IMG/VR virus record: IMGVR_UViG_3300035698_015109
Span: 1 to 32,110 of that record
Direction: 5' to 3' (one strand)
Source: a virus
Length of the DNA: 32,110 nt
The translations under genes were made by a program, and so were the position numbers. This document shows, piece after piece, positions 1 to 6,750 of the stretch (position 1 is the stretch's first letter; each line of letters starts with the position of its first letter). The notes beneath the pieces were generated by a model. The model was not told the origin of the DNA. It saw only the letters and a program-made list of their open reading frames with translations, and did not search any database.

Positions 1-174
1 GGTGACGGTTCCGGTTACGGTTTCGGTTTCGGTTCCGGTTACGGTGACGGTTCCGGTTCCGGTTACGGTGACGGTTACGGTTACGGTGCCGGTTCCGGTT
101 CCGGTTACGGTTACGGTTACGGTTACGGTGACGGTTACGGTTCCGGTTCCGGTTCCGGTTCCGGTTCCGGTTGA
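1..174. repeat. Hexanucleotide GGTNNC tandem repeat tract
   Basis: Bases 1-168 are 28 consecutive units of the form GGTNNC (variants GGTTCC, GGTTAC, GGTGAC, GGTTTC, GGTGCC), followed by a degenerate 29th unit GGTTGA. The tract runs off the left window edge, so its length is unknown. On the minus strand it encodes the Pro-Glu tail of the upstream gene: GGTTCC units read as CCG GAA (Pro-Glu). Units of GGTTAC read as TAA in that frame, and the first of these ends the protein. The remaining 134 bases hold no gene I can support on either strand; the plus strand reads as an open Thr-Val/Pro-Val repeat, a trivial result of the repeat. Confidence 0.95.
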
Positions 175-920
175 CCTAACCCAAAACCCCACAACTCCCG
201 AATCTCCTGGATAACTGAGTCATCCCCCATCAGCCAGCGTCGAGCCAGCCGTCCGGTGACCTTGCTTGTCCACCACCGACGAGCTCGCCAGTCTGGATCG
301 ATGCCAGGTAGCGCGAGCTCGAACAGTGGGGTGCAAAGGTTCCCCGCGAGGCCTCTTTCTATCTTCGTCTCGAACCCCCGGTGTTCGGCGAGGAGAGCCA
401 GCGCGGTCGCGTGCCCCGATGCCCGGTGGCCACGGACCCGAGCGAACACGCGATACCACTGAAGGCCGTCCCGCAGCCGTGCCGACAGGCTCGCGGCCCC
501 ACCCGGTTTGTAGGCTCGCTCACCCCAGTCGCTACCAATGACCCCCAGCCGCTTGCGGAGGAGCCACAGCGGTGAGCGTGAGCACAGGCACGAAGCGATC
601 GAGATGATTGGATTGACCACGAGCACGGGCGCCGCTGCCGCTGCCACGTCGTAGATGGTCACCTGTCCCCGGTGCTTCACTCGCCCTGTCGTGACACCCC
701 GAGTCGAGTTCCCCCACCATGTCGAGCCACCGTGACCCGCGAGGGCGAGGTGGTCGATGGAGCGGGCTGACTGGTCGGCGAGGACCTCGAGGAGCTCCTC
801 TCCGGTGGCCACCTTGACGACGGTATCCGTGACCCCAGCTTCGGCGAGTTGGGCGGCTGATCGGAAAACACCGAGATCGCCGCGCGAGCCGTGGGCGCTC
901 CAGATTGAGAGTTCGTTCAT
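135..920 (-). CDS. Possible caspase-fold (clan CD-like) peptidase with Pro-Glu tail
   Basis: A 261-residue protein. The start at 920 has an SD (GAGGA) six bases upstream and follows the previous stop by 11 bases; the frame is open further upstream, but there it only shadows the neighbouring gene. Hydrophobic strands precede a His63 motif (LALAGHGG, 58-65) and a Cys111 motif (ISIASCLCS, 106-114), 48 residues apart. This resembles the His-Cys dyad of CHAT/caspase-like proteins. A later GGAASLSARLRDGL stretch (140-153) and GHRASGHAT (164-172) also resemble the C-terminal half of that fold. The end is five Pro-Glu pairs plus a final Pro. It is the last gene of the visible transcript, after the holin-like and membrane genes. 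It could be a lytic or virion protease, or a host-acting toxin or counter-defence factor. The family is assigned by motif only. Confidence 0.4.
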   Translation of the reverse strand: MNELSIWSAHGSRGDLGVFRSAAQLAEAGVTDTVVKVATGEELLEVLADQSARSIDHLALAGHGGSTWWGNSTRGVTTGRVKHRGQVTIYDVAAAAAPVLVVNPIISIASCLCSRSPLWLLRKRLGVIGSDWGERAYKPGGAASLSARLRDGLQWYRVFARVRGHRASGHATALALLAEHRGFETKIERGLAGNLCTPLFELALPGIDPDWRARRWWTSKVTGRLARRWLMGDDSVIQEIRELWGFGLGQPEPEPEPEPEP

Positions 921-931
921 GGTTGTCCTCG

Positions 932-1384
932 CTAGGTCTCGATGAAGTCGGCCGTCGCCAGCACCGTCGGAATCAGTCCACCCGCGATCTTCACCGGGAT
1001 GTGACCGATCGCCACGAGGTAGGCGTAGCCGGGAACGATTCGGATATCGATCGGCACGGTGACGGACGAGAGCGGGGCCGCGAAGCTCGCCCGGTAGATG
1101 CCAGCGGAGAGCGTCTCGACGCCTGCTGTAACCCCGTCGCTGTTTCGGGTCTGCTCGACTCCCGCTGTGACGACGGTCGCCCGACGCGCCGGGGTCAATG
1201 TGATGTTGAGTCCATCGACAGCAATTGCCCCGAGCGTCACCCACAGCCGCAGGAGGTCCGCGTGGTCGAAGGGCGGCATCACGCCGCCAGCCGATGCAAC
1301 GGCAAATTCGGTGAGGTCTTGCGGCCCCGGTGGAGTGCCGCCATCGTCGAAGGCCCTCACCCCGCTTCGGATATTGCCGATCAT
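932..1384 (-). CDS. Small beta-rich protein, tandem paralogue B
   Basis: A 150-residue protein of unknown function and a clear paralogue of the adjacent upstream gene. Both begin MIGNIRSGVRAFDDG and share GGVMPP, LTPARR, RNSDGV, AGVETLSAG, VTVPIDI and VPGYAYLV, with about 60% identity by eye. The start ATG overlaps the previous stop (ATGA) and has only a weak GAG, so translation is probably coupled. Alternating hydrophobic residues and many Thr/Val/Gly suggest a beta-sandwich; no membrane segment or signal peptide is seen. The position next to lysis-type and tail genes would fit a minor virion component, but nothing proves it. Confidence 0.8.
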   Translation of the reverse strand: MIGNIRSGVRAFDDGGTPPGPQDLTEFAVASAGGVMPPFDHADLLRLWVTLGAIAVDGLNITLTPARRATVVTAGVEQTRNSDGVTAGVETLSAGIYRASFAAPLSSVTVPIDIRIVPGYAYLVAIGHIPVKIAGGLIPTVLATADFIET

Positions 1385-1821
1385 TTCTCGATGAAATCGG
1401 CCGTGATGAGGGCTGCCGACGTTGCATCCCCGCCGACGCGACCAACACCCACGAGGTAGGCGTATCCAGGAACGATGTCGATGTCGATCGGTACGGTCAC
1501 ATCAGTCAGTGCGACGGTGAACCCGAGCGTATAGACGCCTGCCGAGAGCGTCTCGACCCCGGCTGCAACCCCGTCAGAATTGCGAACCGGCTCGATGTCG
1601 ACCGTCGATATCGTCCCTCGTCTCGCGGGCGTCAGCGTGATGATCAGCCCGTCCATGGCGGTGCCGTCAAGCAACGCCCACAGCCGCAGTACGTTGCCCT
1701 GATCGCTTGGGGGCATCACGCCACCAGGAGAAGCGACAGCCGCCACGGTGAGGACCTGGGCCGCGGGCGGGGTCGCGCCATCGTCGAAGGCCCTCACCCC
1801 GCTTCGGATGTTGCCGATCAT
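1381..1821 (-). CDS. Small beta-rich protein, tandem paralogue A
   Basis: A 146-residue protein and the upstream member of a tandem duplicated pair. Its first 15 residues are identical to those of the next gene, and the first ~40 bases are nearly identical at DNA level, so the duplication is recent or has been homogenised. The start has a good SD (AGGAG, AGCAGAA, ATG) and overlaps the preceding stop by four bases. Composition is beta-rich with a conserved VTVPIDI..IVPGYAYLV core near the C-terminus. Function is unknown; a small decoration or tail-tip subunit is one possibility. Confidence 0.8.
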   Translation of the reverse strand: MIGNIRSGVRAFDDGATPPAAQVLTVAAVASPGGVMPPSDQGNVLRLWALLDGTAMDGLIITLTPARRGTISTVDIEPVRNSDGVAAGVETLSAGVYTLGFTVALTDVTVPIDIDIVPGYAYLVGVGRVGGDATSAALITADFIEK

Positions 1822-2378
1822 TTCTGCTCTCCTGATTCAACGATCTCGCCCTGTAGCGCGGTGATTGCCTCGGTCAGCTCGCTAGGGGGTGTCTCTGGCA
1901 CGTCACCAGGACCAGCCCCGCCGAAGTGCGCGGCAACGGCCATGGCTGCCTCGAGTGCCTCTCCGACCCATTCCTGCCAGTCGGCCCCGTCGCGCACCAT
2001 TTCGCAAGCTCCGACCCCAGCACGACCAGCGATGAGCGCGAGCTCCGCGATACCGAGGGCCTGATTCCATTCCTCGCCGCCATCGTCGCCCACCGTCTCG
2101 CCAGCCGCCGAGATACCGACGTCAAAGGCCGAGACCACGGCCTGCTCAGCCACGCAAGGAGCGCAAGCCGAGGAGCCAACGACGAGGAGAGCGAGGAGCG
2201 CAACGGGTGGCTTAGGCCGAAGTCCGAGCCCAGCGAGCAGCCCGACAGCGCCCGACATGACGGCACCAACGATGGCCTCGAGGTCGATGGCCGTCCCCGA
2301 GAGCAGCGCCACGACGAGCAGTGCAACGGCGACGACAGTGGCGCAAATGATGAGAACGATCCTGGTCTTTGGTGCCAT
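1818..2378 (-). CDS. Multi-span membrane protein of the putative lysis region
   Basis: A 186-residue protein with three hydrophobic segments in the first 75 residues (about 7-27, 33-52 and 58-72), separated by a short charged turn (RPKPP, 54-58). A soluble, acidic, mostly helical C-terminal half follows (80-186). Cys72 and Cys75 lie at the end of the third segment (SSACAPC). This looks like a weak lipobox, but the -3 position is Ser, so lipidation is doubtful. The start has a strong SD (GGAGGA, TAA, ATG) buried in a hairpin just upstream. With the holin-like gene before it, a role in lysis (holin, pinholin or spanin-like) is plausible but unproven. Confidence 0.7.
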   Translation of the reverse strand: MAPKTRIVLIICATVVAVALLVVALLSGTAIDLEAIVGAVMSGAVGLLAGLGLRPKPPVALLALLVVGSSACAPCVAEQAVVSAFDVGISAAGETVGDDGGEEWNQALGIAELALIAGRAGVGACEMVRDGADWQEWVGEALEAAMAVAAHFGGAGPGDVPETPPSELTEAITALQGEIVESGEQK

Positions 2379-2380
2379 TT

Positions 2381-2402
2381 ATCCTCCGTGGAGGATGATA
2401 CA
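2381..2402 (-). promoter_or_regulatory. Hairpin covering the ribosome binding site of the membrane-protein gene, with a -10-like box
   Basis: On the minus strand ATCCTC-CACG-GAGGAT (2396-2381) forms a perfect six-base-pair stem with a four-base loop. Its 3' arm contains the SD of the gene starting at 2378, three bases from the ATG. The 5' arm overlaps a -10-like box (TGTATCAT, 2402-2395). A transcript read through from upstream would therefore carry the closed hairpin. One begun at this box would start inside it and leave the SD open. This is inference from sequence only. Confidence 0.5.
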
Positions 2403-2409
2403 CGACTGG

Positions 2410-2715
2410 TCAGACGGTGATGAGGAGCTTGATGACAGCGGCGAAAGCAGCGACGGACGCAGCGGTGACGGCACCCGCGGCGATCATGATTGAGATGGTC
2501 TTAGCTGCCCCGGCCCCTGTGGCCCGAACGGCTGCGGTCTGGACGGTGGTATTCCCTAGCTGGTCGCGTATCCCGCGCATGTCGCCGCGCATCTCGACAA
2601 CGAGCTCGTGGGTGTGGGTCGTGGTTTCTTCAACGCGAGTTAGACGCTCGACCATCGGTTCATGGGCGTTGCATCTTGAGGTGGATTTTTCGACCACTGT
2701 TGCTGTCCCTTCCAT
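2410..2715 (-). CDS. Holin-like small membrane protein (XhlA-like layout)
   Basis: A 101-residue protein. The N-terminal two thirds are charged and probably helical or coiled (about 20-60, with the VERLTRVEETTTHTHELV heptad pattern). A single C-terminal membrane segment follows (about 73-98, Ala/Val/Ile-rich), ending IKLLITV. This layout, a coiled N-terminus then one membrane helix, is that of XhlA-type haemolysin/holin accessory proteins and some class III holins. The start at 2715 follows the preceding stop by nine bases and has no SD; TAGATC lies six bases before ATG, close to but not matching the TANNNT start motif used elsewhere here. The call rests on topology and position. Confidence 0.55.
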   Translation of the reverse strand: MEGTATVVEKSTSRCNAHEPMVERLTRVEETTTHTHELVVEMRGDMRGIRDQLGNTTVQTAAVRATGAGAAKTISIMIAAGAVTAASVAAFAAVIKLLITV

Positions 2716-2724
2716 CGAGACGAT

Positions 2725-4290
2725 CTAAAACTGGAAGCCGTGCATCCCGATGTTGAAATCGAGCGCCCCGCCGTCGCCCGCCCCGCCTCCGCTGTCCGCC
2801 ATGACGTTCGATCTCGGGATGTAGTTGACGATCATGCTCAGGTTGCCGTTGGGATAGAGGTCAAATTCCTTTGATTGCAGCGTCTCCTTGTCCATGATCA
2901 TCCTCGGCCACGCACCGGGGACCGTCACGTCATCAGCGGTGCCGAGGGCTGAGCCCATGCCGATGGTTATCTCGAGAGCCTGAGCCGTTGCGGCTGCGTC
3001 AATTCTCGTGTGAGCCATGAAACATTTGAGCTGGACGCCATAGGGCACGTCCTCAGTCCCGCCTGGTCCGAGCACCGCGAGGTTCCACGGGCTGCCTGTC
3101 TCCCCGAACACGTTGGCCGCGTTGACGTGGAGCACCCCGTTGGCGAGTAGTCGCCCCGTGATGCGTCCTCGCCCCTCCGACGAGACCGACATTGAACGAC
3201 AGCCGATACCAGCGCCATCGGAGCGAATCAGACCAACGTGAGCCGCGCCACCGATCGGGATCGTGCATTGGAACGGAGCCGCCGTGAGAAGCGCGATCGA
3301 GTTCGTCCCGTGCTCGTTCGGCGGGGTTCGACTGGTGATGATGAACCCGTTGACCTCGAGGTCTGCCTCCCCATAGTGATTCTTTTTCGGGACCATGTCG
3401 GTGAAGGGCGCGAGATAGACATAGCCCCAGGTGTCGGCGGTCTGGAGAGCTACTGAGCTTGCCGATTCGACCATGAGGTTTTTGAGCTGAACCGTTCCGC
3501 CCGCGATTGTTCGAGCGTGGACTTTGGCCCCAGCGACCTCGGCTTCGAAGTCGATCTCGAAATCGTCCGAGACGCGGCCAATCCCGTTGACGGAGCGACA
3601 GAAATAGCGACTCCGTCGGCAGCGACCCGAGGCTGTTCCAGAGCCTGCAACGTCCTCAAGCTGGATATTGACCGGCCAAACATACTGCTCGTCGATCGCG
3701 GCGTAGATCGCTGGGCGATAGACGGCAGCGATCGGCGCCCATGTGGCCGTTGCTGCGGGGATTGTCGCGATCGTTCCAGGAATCCACTGGTACTCAATTT
3801 GGCTCTCGTATCGCTTGTCGAGAGCAGCACCGGAGGGTGCGAAGACCAGCGTGGCCGGATTGAAAATATCCCGGAATTCGCTCAGCGTCGTTTCGAGAAC
3901 CACGCGGGCCTCGAGGAGCCAAAATCGAGCCGTCGTGTCCCACGGGTCGGCGACCGTTTCCTCGGCCATTTGGAGACCGAACCGGTAGTCGGAATCGAAG
4001 GTGCCGGGGGTTGGGACGTCGGGCGGGTTCGCCGGGACGCTCTGACCGAGGATGCCCGTCGAGACGGCGATGGTCAGTCCACCGTTGTTCCGAGCGATGA
4101 GCCCAGAGCTGAGGCTCGTCGCGAGGGCGATTGTCGGCGTGGTCGTCGGGATATTTCCCTGAACCGAGCGGACCTTGAGCGCCGATAGCATCTCCGAGAT
4201 TTGCCGGTTGATGAGGTCCTGAGCCTGCACGATGTCGTTGCTGACGGTGCGCTCGAGGGTGGTGATCGGGATCGAGTCTTGAATCGCCAT
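2725..4290 (-). CDS. Large tail/baseplate-region protein of unknown function
   Basis: A 521-residue protein. The start ATG has SD GGGAG seven bases upstream and follows the previous stop by nine bases. I do not recognise the family. Residues 1-45 look helical (QDLINRQISEMLSAL) and the rest is mostly beta with many Gly/Thr/Ala. An Arg/Cys-rich patch (GRCRRSRYFCRS) lies in the middle and a Gly-rich linker (SGGGAGDGG) near the C-terminus before DFNIGMHGFQF. It directly follows the two J-like baseplate genes, the place where tail-fibre or receptor-binding proteins are often encoded. A receptor-binding or baseplate-associated structural role is therefore a reasonable guess. No chaperone-like partner gene follows it. 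Confidence 0.7.
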   Translation of the reverse strand: MAIQDSIPITTLERTVSNDIVQAQDLINRQISEMLSALKVRSVQGNIPTTTPTIALATSLSSGLIARNNGGLTIAVSTGILGQSVPANPPDVPTPGTFDSDYRFGLQMAEETVADPWDTTARFWLLEARVVLETTLSEFRDIFNPATLVFAPSGAALDKRYESQIEYQWIPGTIATIPAATATWAPIAAVYRPAIYAAIDEQYVWPVNIQLEDVAGSGTASGRCRRSRYFCRSVNGIGRVSDDFEIDFEAEVAGAKVHARTIAGGTVQLKNLMVESASSVALQTADTWGYVYLAPFTDMVPKKNHYGEADLEVNGFIITSRTPPNEHGTNSIALLTAAPFQCTIPIGGAAHVGLIRSDGAGIGCRSMSVSSEGRGRITGRLLANGVLHVNAANVFGETGSPWNLAVLGPGGTEDVPYGVQLKCFMAHTRIDAAATAQALEITIGMGSALGTADDVTVPGAWPRMIMDKETLQSKEFDLYPNGNLSMIVNYIPRSNVMADSGGGAGDGGALDFNIGMHGFQF

Positions 4291-4299
4291 TTGTGCTCC

Positions 4300-5610
4300 C
4301 TACGGGACTGAGTCTACCAGCACGAGCAGCCACGGAACGCCAGCCACTCGCGTCTTTTCAATTTCAGCCACGAGCCGTTCGAGGTCGTCATAGTACTCGT
4401 AGGGAGCGCCGTCCCACGGGGAATAGTCCCATGCCGCCGATGGGTGGACGCCGCCGACCCCTGGATCGTAGTCCCAGCACGCTCCTGGATCGCCGTAACC
4501 CTCGCGCTGGACCACGACATAAAATCCTTGATACGCGAATCGCTCGCCCTGCCAGAAATGGTGACGTCCGAGCAGCCCGACATCGGCTGCCGTGTCGTCC
4601 CATGGAGAATGGTCCCACGCCGCGCCCGTGATGTCGGTGCCGCGTGATTCGGAAATTTCAAAGGGAACGCCGATCGGTCCGAGGATGCGCTGTGCTGCCC
4701 GTTGAAGGGCGTTCGGGGCGACTGTGTCGGGGATGGCCTGCACGCGGGGCCTGTATGCCGCGTCGAGCTCGTGGGCGTTGCGCCCGATGTTCCGCTCGCC
4801 GCCGATCTCGTCAAGCCATGGGTGGACGCCGCCCGACATGTCACCGTCCAGATCGGCGAGGATGCCGATGACGTTGACGTCGACCACTTCGACCGTGTTC
4901 AGCGCGCTCGCGGCGACGGCTAGAGCCCCGTCGAGCGTCATCGAGGTGAACGCGGGGCCGACGGTGACGGCTAGGACGCGGCGGGGGTTTTCGGCAACGT
5001 TCGGGCCTGCGGTCCAATTCACGAACTGGCCGACCATCCCAGCGTCGAAGCGGTCGCCGTCGCCGTTGTCGGTGATCACGACCGGGGCCACGCCGTTCGT
5101 CGTGGCGAGCTCGACGGTCATCACGAGGCCGCGCTTGAACGCGACGCTATGCCCTTGGGTGTCGGGGACGTTGCCCTGGTAGCCAGCGCGAGCAGCGACG
5201 ATCGAGGCGGCGGTCGGCCCCTTCGAGCCGTTGACCATCGTCACGTCAGCGGAGAGTTCGACATTGGCCTCGAGCACGACCTCATCATCTGGAGTTCGCA
5301 CTTCGACGAGGAGCGGGTCGCCTTCGAATAGGTCCAGGTCTCCCGCTGTCGGCGGTGTCCTGGTGAGGATGAGCGAGCCTGTCGCCTCCGTCGCCCCGGC
5401 TGCGGGCGGGGCCGTCTGGATCGAATGGGGGGCGATGTACATCGCTTGCGTCGTGGTCTCGACGGAGCCGGCGACTCGAGCCATAACGGCGGCGATCGAC
5501 TCGATAACGTCGACGCCGCGCCCGTCGGCCTCGTCCTCGAGCGGTACCGTGTAGCTCTCGGGGAGGACCCGCCGCCATATTTCGATGAGCTCAGCTTGCG
5601 TCAGCGCCAT
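4300..5610 (-). CDS. Second J-like baseplate protein with WDxSPWD repeats
   Basis: A 436-residue protein. I choose the ATG at 5610 (MALTQAELIEIWRR), 10 bases past the stop of the first J-like gene. The frame is open further upstream, but that part is Ser/Arg-rich shadow of the neighbour. No SD is present; TAATCT lies seven bases before ATG. The N-terminal two thirds follow the baseplate J/gp47 layout: a helical start, a beta domain with LFEGDPLLVEV, and the AGYQGNV turn similar to the Gly-Asn-Val of J proteins. The C-terminal part holds three related motifs at about residues 330 (AAWDHSPWDD), 377 (ACWDYDPG) and 392 (AAWDYSPWDG). It probably partners the 375-residue J protein in the wedge, as gp6 dimers do in T4. 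Confidence 0.6.
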   Translation of the reverse strand: MALTQAELIEIWRRVLPESYTVPLEDEADGRGVDVIESIAAVMARVAGSVETTTQAMYIAPHSIQTAPPAAGATEATGSLILTRTPPTAGDLDLFEGDPLLVEVRTPDDEVVLEANVELSADVTMVNGSKGPTAASIVAARAGYQGNVPDTQGHSVAFKRGLVMTVELATTNGVAPVVITDNGDGDRFDAGMVGQFVNWTAGPNVAENPRRVLAVTVGPAFTSMTLDGALAVAASALNTVEVVDVNVIGILADLDGDMSGGVHPWLDEIGGERNIGRNAHELDAAYRPRVQAIPDTVAPNALQRAAQRILGPIGVPFEISESRGTDITGAAWDHSPWDDTAADVGLLGRHHFWQGERFAYQGFYVVVQREGYGDPGACWDYDPGVGGVHPSAAWDYSPWDGAPYEYYDDLERLVAEIEKTRVAGVPWLLVLVDSVP

Positions 5611-5617
5611 GGGGACT

Positions 5618-5625
5618 AGATTACA
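5618..5625 (-). promoter_or_regulatory. -10-like box (TGTAATCT) seven bases before an SD-less start
   Basis: TAATCT (5623-5618) lies seven bases before the ATG at 5610 and overlaps the TAA stop of the preceding gene. No SD is present. It fits the TANNNT leaderless pattern seen at six other starts, but the TG directly abuts the box rather than standing one base away, so this is a weaker member. Confidence 0.45.
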
Positions 5626-6748
5626 CCGAGGGCGTGATGAGGTCTGCGCGGGTTCGGATGATTTGCCCCGACGTGGGCACGATGTCGCCTGTCGGGACGG
5701 CCACTGCGTCGTCGAGGACGATGACGCCCGAGACGGAGCGGGCCGACGTGTAGATGAGCGATTGTTCGAGCGTGACACCAGGAGCAAGCGAGTTGACCTG
5801 GGCGATGATCGTCGAGCGCACGGAGTCGAAGGCCGCGGCCGAATCGGTCCCCGTCTTGTAGCGGAGCAGGAGCTCGATCGACTGGTAGAACGGGACGGAG
5901 CCGAAGACGTCCACCCAAATACCACCGCCCCGATACTCTCCGAGAGCGAGCACAACAGCCGCGTTTAGGAGCGCGTTCGACTGTCCGTTCGCGTCGGCGA
6001 CGTAGAGAAACACGAACCCATTCGGGAGTCCGTCTGTCCCAAGTTGCTCCTCGGCGGTGGCTTGGGTGATGCCGGGGACCGTGCGAGCGCCGAACTCGAT
6101 CGCGGCGAGGATGGCTCTCCGAGCTTGCGCGTAAAATAGACGGACACGAGCCCGAAAGCTCTCGTCCGACTCCGTGAAGTCGCCACCAGCCGCCACGTCG
6201 GGGTTCGTGACGAGGATCGATGAGTCGGTCGGAACGTCGATGAATCCCGTGATGGTTCCCGCCGCGACGTTGCCTGCTGTTCCCGCCTCGACAGCCTGAG
6301 CCGCGACGGTGAAGGGGCCAAGGTCAGCAGCGCCGAAGGCCACGATGGCGAGCGTCTCGAATCGAACGCCCGTCGTGCTTTCGAGCACGTTCCCTGATGC
6401 GTAGTTGATGGCCCCGGCTGCGGAGCTTGGGCGTGTGAACTGGAGCGTCACGCGGGATGGAGACGCGGTCTTGCGGACGATGCTGGTCGAGTACCTGTCG
6501 GAGACCCAGCGGTCGAGCGCGAGCCCGCTGGCGCCATCGAGGGTGAGGTCGCTCACGGCCTTTCCAGCCGCCCGCGAAACCTCTTCGCACATTGCTGCGG
6601 CCCCAGCTCCGATCATATTTATGTCCGAGCCGGGGGTGTAGACCTCCTCGGGCGTAAGCCGGTCCCCAACGTCGCGAAGCTCGGCGCGAAGCAAGAGCTC
6701 GTGAGCGAAGACTTCAAAGAGCTGGGGGCGCGTCAGCAGGGCTGTCAT
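5621..6748 (-). CDS. Baseplate J-like wedge protein
   Basis: A 375-residue protein, the usual length of Mu gp47/P2 J-type baseplate proteins, which form the wedge that links central hub and fibres. The typical order is visible. A helical N-terminus is followed by the GxxLDRWVSDRY region (about 75-86) and a beta domain with GNVLESTTGVRFET. The AGTAGNVAAGTITGF motif (about 154-168) follows, then TNPDVAAGGDFTESDESFRARVR (broken as TNPDVAAGG / DFTESDESFRAR), where J proteins have their conserved ESDE.lR.R. The start has a strong SD (GAGGAG, TAGCA, ATG) and sits two bases after the stop of the Ig-gp25 gene. Family assignment is firm. Confidence 0.88.
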   Translation of the reverse strand: MTALLTRPQLFEVFAHELLLRAELRDVGDRLTPEEVYTPGSDINMIGAGAAAMCEEVSRAAGKAVSDLTLDGASGLALDRWVSDRYSTSIVRKTASPSRVTLQFTRPSSAAGAINYASGNVLESTTGVRFETLAIVAFGAADLGPFTVAAQAVEAGTAGNVAAGTITGFIDVPTDSSILVTNPDVAAGGDFTESDESFRARVRLFYAQARRAILAAIEFGARTVPGITQATAEEQLGTDGLPNGFVFLYVADANGQSNALLNAAVVLALGEYRGGGIWVDVFGSVPFYQSIELLLRYKTGTDSAAAFDSVRSTIIAQVNSLAPGVTLEQSLIYTSARSVSGVIVLDDAVAVPTGDIVPTSGQIIRTRADLITPSV

Positions 6749-6750
6749 TG

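Noticed and set aside
1-174. CRISPR array or plus-strand Thr-Val repeat protein
   Set aside because: Units are six bases with no spacers, so it is not CRISPR. The plus frame is open only because of the repeat and has no SD that can be judged at the edge.
921-1448. N-terminal extension of the caspase-like gene to 1448
   Set aside because: The added 176 residues are Arg-rich and overlap the supported paralogue gene in another frame; a good SD precedes the ATG at 920.
2150-2170. Lipobox at SSAC in the 186-residue membrane protein
   Set aside because: The -3 residue is Ser rather than Leu/Val/Ile, and the segment follows two other membrane spans, so it is not a normal lipoprotein signal.
1874-2326. 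Gene embedded within the membrane-protein gene (Rz/Rz1-like arrangement)
   Set aside because: The alternative frame is Ser/Arg-rich, with neither signal sequence nor lipobox, and has no SD at its start.
5611-5955. N-terminal extension of the second J-like gene to 5955
   Set aside because: The added 115 residues are Ser/Arg-rich shadow of the first J-like gene; MALTQAELIEIW at 5610 is a normal J-type start.
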